DNA of 5,755 nt. Source: Clostridia bacterium (GTDB lineage Bacteria; Bacillota; Clostridia; Oscillospirales; Acutalibacteraceae). The stretch is taken from contig JAKSQR010000102.1 in NCBI GenBank assembly GCA_024404065.1, positions 1 through 5,755 on the forward strand, given 5' to 3'. The notes below the pieces were generated by a model that did no database searches, was not told the origin of the DNA, and was given only the letters and a program-made list of their open reading frames with translations. Position numbers and translations under genes: made by a program. Position 1 is the first letter of the stretch; each line of letters begins with the position of its first letter. This document shows, one piece after another, positions 4,091 through 5,755 of this stretch.

Positions 4091-5755
4091 GTTAAAAAGA
4101 GTAATAGCCTTTTTACTGGCATTTTGTCTGTTTTTTACATCAGGCGTATTAACCTGCTATGCAGTTAAGGGCATTTATTACTACGACCGTTTTGAAAAAG
4201 ACGGAAGCTACACCTCAACTACAGTTTTCAAGGGCAATTTCCGCAATCTTGAGTATAATCTCATAAACAGCGGAGAGGCACGCACCATTGAAACTTATGA
4301 GGATTACCTTAAAACAAGTGACGCAAGGCGTGGCTTTGAGCTTCAGAATCAGATTAAAGAAGCCCTTGATTTTCTTGGCAGATACGATATCAGCATTGCA
4401 AAGGAATACGAGGAGCTTTGCTACATCGTAAATATTGATGGCAAAATTTATGAAGTGCGTGTAGGAGAGGACGAGGGAGCTAACCTTGTTTACAGTGAAG
4501 AGGAAGAAGACTTCGTTAAGGAAGATGAAGACGAAACAGCCTATTATGTTACCGTAGACGAGGTATCTACTACAAAGCCTGCAAAGGACGAATCCACTAC
4601 CGCAGTAACAAAGCCTGAAACTACTGCTAAAGCAGAAAAGAAGGCAGAGGTAACTACTCAGGTAACTGATAAAACAAATTCAAAAGAAACTACTGCTGAG
4701 GCACAGACTGAAACTACAACCGAAAAAAGCGATGTGCTTCAGACCACAATGGTTGAATATGAGCACAAAAAATACGGCAACAATATTGATAGTATTACAA
4801 ATGCAATTTCATTTGTAAATGAAAACAGCCTTCATTACAGCTATATTCAGGATAGCAATGAGCTCATACTTAAGGGTGCAGCCGAAAATATGAAGCAATT
4901 CTATGAGGATTATAAATATGATTCTCAATTCTGGATTGGCAATATTGAAGAAACCTGCAGCTCAGTAAAGTTTGCAATTTTCTACTCATCCACAGGCAAG
5001 GTTTATACTAACTGCGGAGTAACTGAAAAGGACGATACAGAGGCAATTCTTAAAAAGCTTGGCGGTTATGATTATGCCGAGTATTTTGAAGATGGCAAAT
5101 TCAATACTGAAGGCTTACCTGTAAAGACTATGATTATAAATGGTCTTTATCATAAGCTTAATAAGAGTGCTTGTGATAACACAAATTTCGGTGATGACAC
5201 TGATTTAATGGTAGGCGAAAATGTAAGCAAGGCTTACTTTGCCTATATGGGCAATGGGGATAATGATATATTTGGTCTTTCACAGGCAGCTTATAACAGC
5301 TACCTTGATGGCTCAAACGCAAAAAACGGCAAGGACGATATTACCGCACTTATAATGGGCGCACTTATCACATTCCTTCTCGGCTGTGCAGTATGCGTTT
5401 ACATCTTTGTAATAGCAGGCAAAACCGATGATGGTGAGGTTAAAATCAGATTTACTGATAAAGTTCCATTTATTATAAACTTCACATTTGCAGCAGGCTT
5501 TATCACTCTTTGCGTAATGGGTGTAATCGGTATAAATGCCGCAGAGTTTTTACCTTATGAGGTATTCTGGAATTTCAGCGGCACATTGGATATTTTCTAT
5601 CCTATTGCTAATTTAACTAACAGCACAACAGCCCTTTTATATGCCTGCGGTTTACTTACTGCAACAGGTCTTATTGAAAGTGCAGTACGCAATATTAAAA
5701 ACAAAACCTTCTTTAAGCATACACTTACAGGCTTTGTAGTAGGCGTAATAGTTAA
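4065..5755 (+). CDS. Probable sensor histidine kinase, N-terminal sensor and membrane region, cut by window edge
   Basis: The frame is open for 563 codons to the right edge and overlaps the response regulator by 26 bases (TTG 4065; TTG 4077 is the alternative). Residues 4-12 are Lys/Arg-rich, and 13-34 form a membrane helix or uncleaved signal anchor. Residues 35-425 are predicted extracellular: a first part to about 134, an acidic cluster at 135-157 (13 Asp/Glu of 23), a Thr/Lys/Glu-rich low-complexity linker at 158-228, and a second globular part at 229-425 with Cys at 298, 317 and 370. Further membrane segments lie near 427-451, 469-490 and 520-540, and another begins near 553. No dimerisation His or ATPase motif is visible, so kinase identity rests on the coupled regulator and the overall layout; those domains would lie downstream. 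A non-kinase membrane partner is less likely. The ligand is unknown. Confidence 0.75.
   Translation, partial: MDTKLKRYKLKRVIAFLLAFCLFFTSGVLTCYAVKGIYYYDRFEKDGSYTSTTVFKGNFRNLEYNLINSGEARTIETYEDYLKTSDARRGFELQNQIKEALDFLGRYDISIAKEYEELCYIVNIDGKIYEVRVGEDEGANLVYSEEEEDFVKEDEDETAYYVTVDEVSTTKPAKDESTTAVTKPETTAKAEKKAEVTTQVTDKTNSKETTAEAQTETTTEKSDVLQTTMVEYEHKKYGNNIDSITNAISFVNENSLHYSYIQDSNELILKGAAENMKQFYEDYKYDSQFWIGNIEETCSSVKFAIFYSSTGKVYTNCGVTEKDDTEAILKKLGGYDYAEYFEDGKFNTEGLPVKTMIINGLYHKLNKSACDNTNFGDDTDLMVGENVSKAYFAYMGNGDNDIFGLSQAAYNSYLDGSNAKNGKDDITALIMGALITFLLGCAVCVYIFVIAGKTDDGEVKIRFTDKVPFIINFTFAAGFITLCVMGVIGINAAEFLPYEVFWNFSGTLDIFYPIANLTNSTTALLYACGLLTATGLIESAVRNIKNKTFFKHTLTGFVVGVIV

Overview
The window looks like a chromosomal segment of a low-GC Gram-positive bacterium, most likely a gut-type Clostridia (Ruminococcus/Oscillospirales-like). 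The reasons are AT-rich intergenic DNA, strong AGGAGG ribosome binding sites, consensus sigma-A promoters, TTG start codons and the protein families present. The genus is an inference from style and gene content. I see no mobile element, CRISPR array, tRNA or rRNA.

Layout. On the minus strand, positions 1-611 hold the N-terminal 203 codons of a SEDS-family (FtsW/RodA/SpoVE) polytopic membrane protein that runs off the left edge. A divergent AT-rich intergenic region (612-803) carries a near-consensus plus-strand promoter. It drives a PHP-domain phosphoesterase-like gene (804-1667) in which several expected metal ligands are replaced. Next comes a 218-base leader (1668-1885) with a probable attenuator or riboswitch-like structure, then mgtE (1886-3268, TTG start), a CBS-regulated Mg2+ channel/transporter. 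A textbook intrinsic terminator (3276-3303) closes that unit. A two-component system follows: an OmpR/PhoB-type response regulator (3401-4090) and an overlapping membrane protein (4065 to the right edge). The second protein has the layout of a histidine kinase sensor region, with a large ectodomain and several membrane helices. Its kinase domain would lie beyond the window.

How the parts may work together. MgtE is a self-gated Mg2+ channel, and the leader in front of it could add transcriptional or translational feedback by a metal or another ligand. The two-component system has its own ribosome binding site and lies behind a terminator, so it is probably a separate unit. Its sensor carries a dense extracellular acidic cluster, which makes cation sensing a testable but speculative idea. 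The SEDS gene is divergent and belongs to a separate cell-wall unit.

Most interesting items: (1) the mgtE leader, with a long closing stem, a terminator hairpin overlapping the ribosome binding site, and an 8-base antiterminator candidate, not matching the M-box by eye; (2) the PHP protein with altered metal ligands; (3) the sensor ectodomain with an acidic patch followed by a Thr-rich linker.
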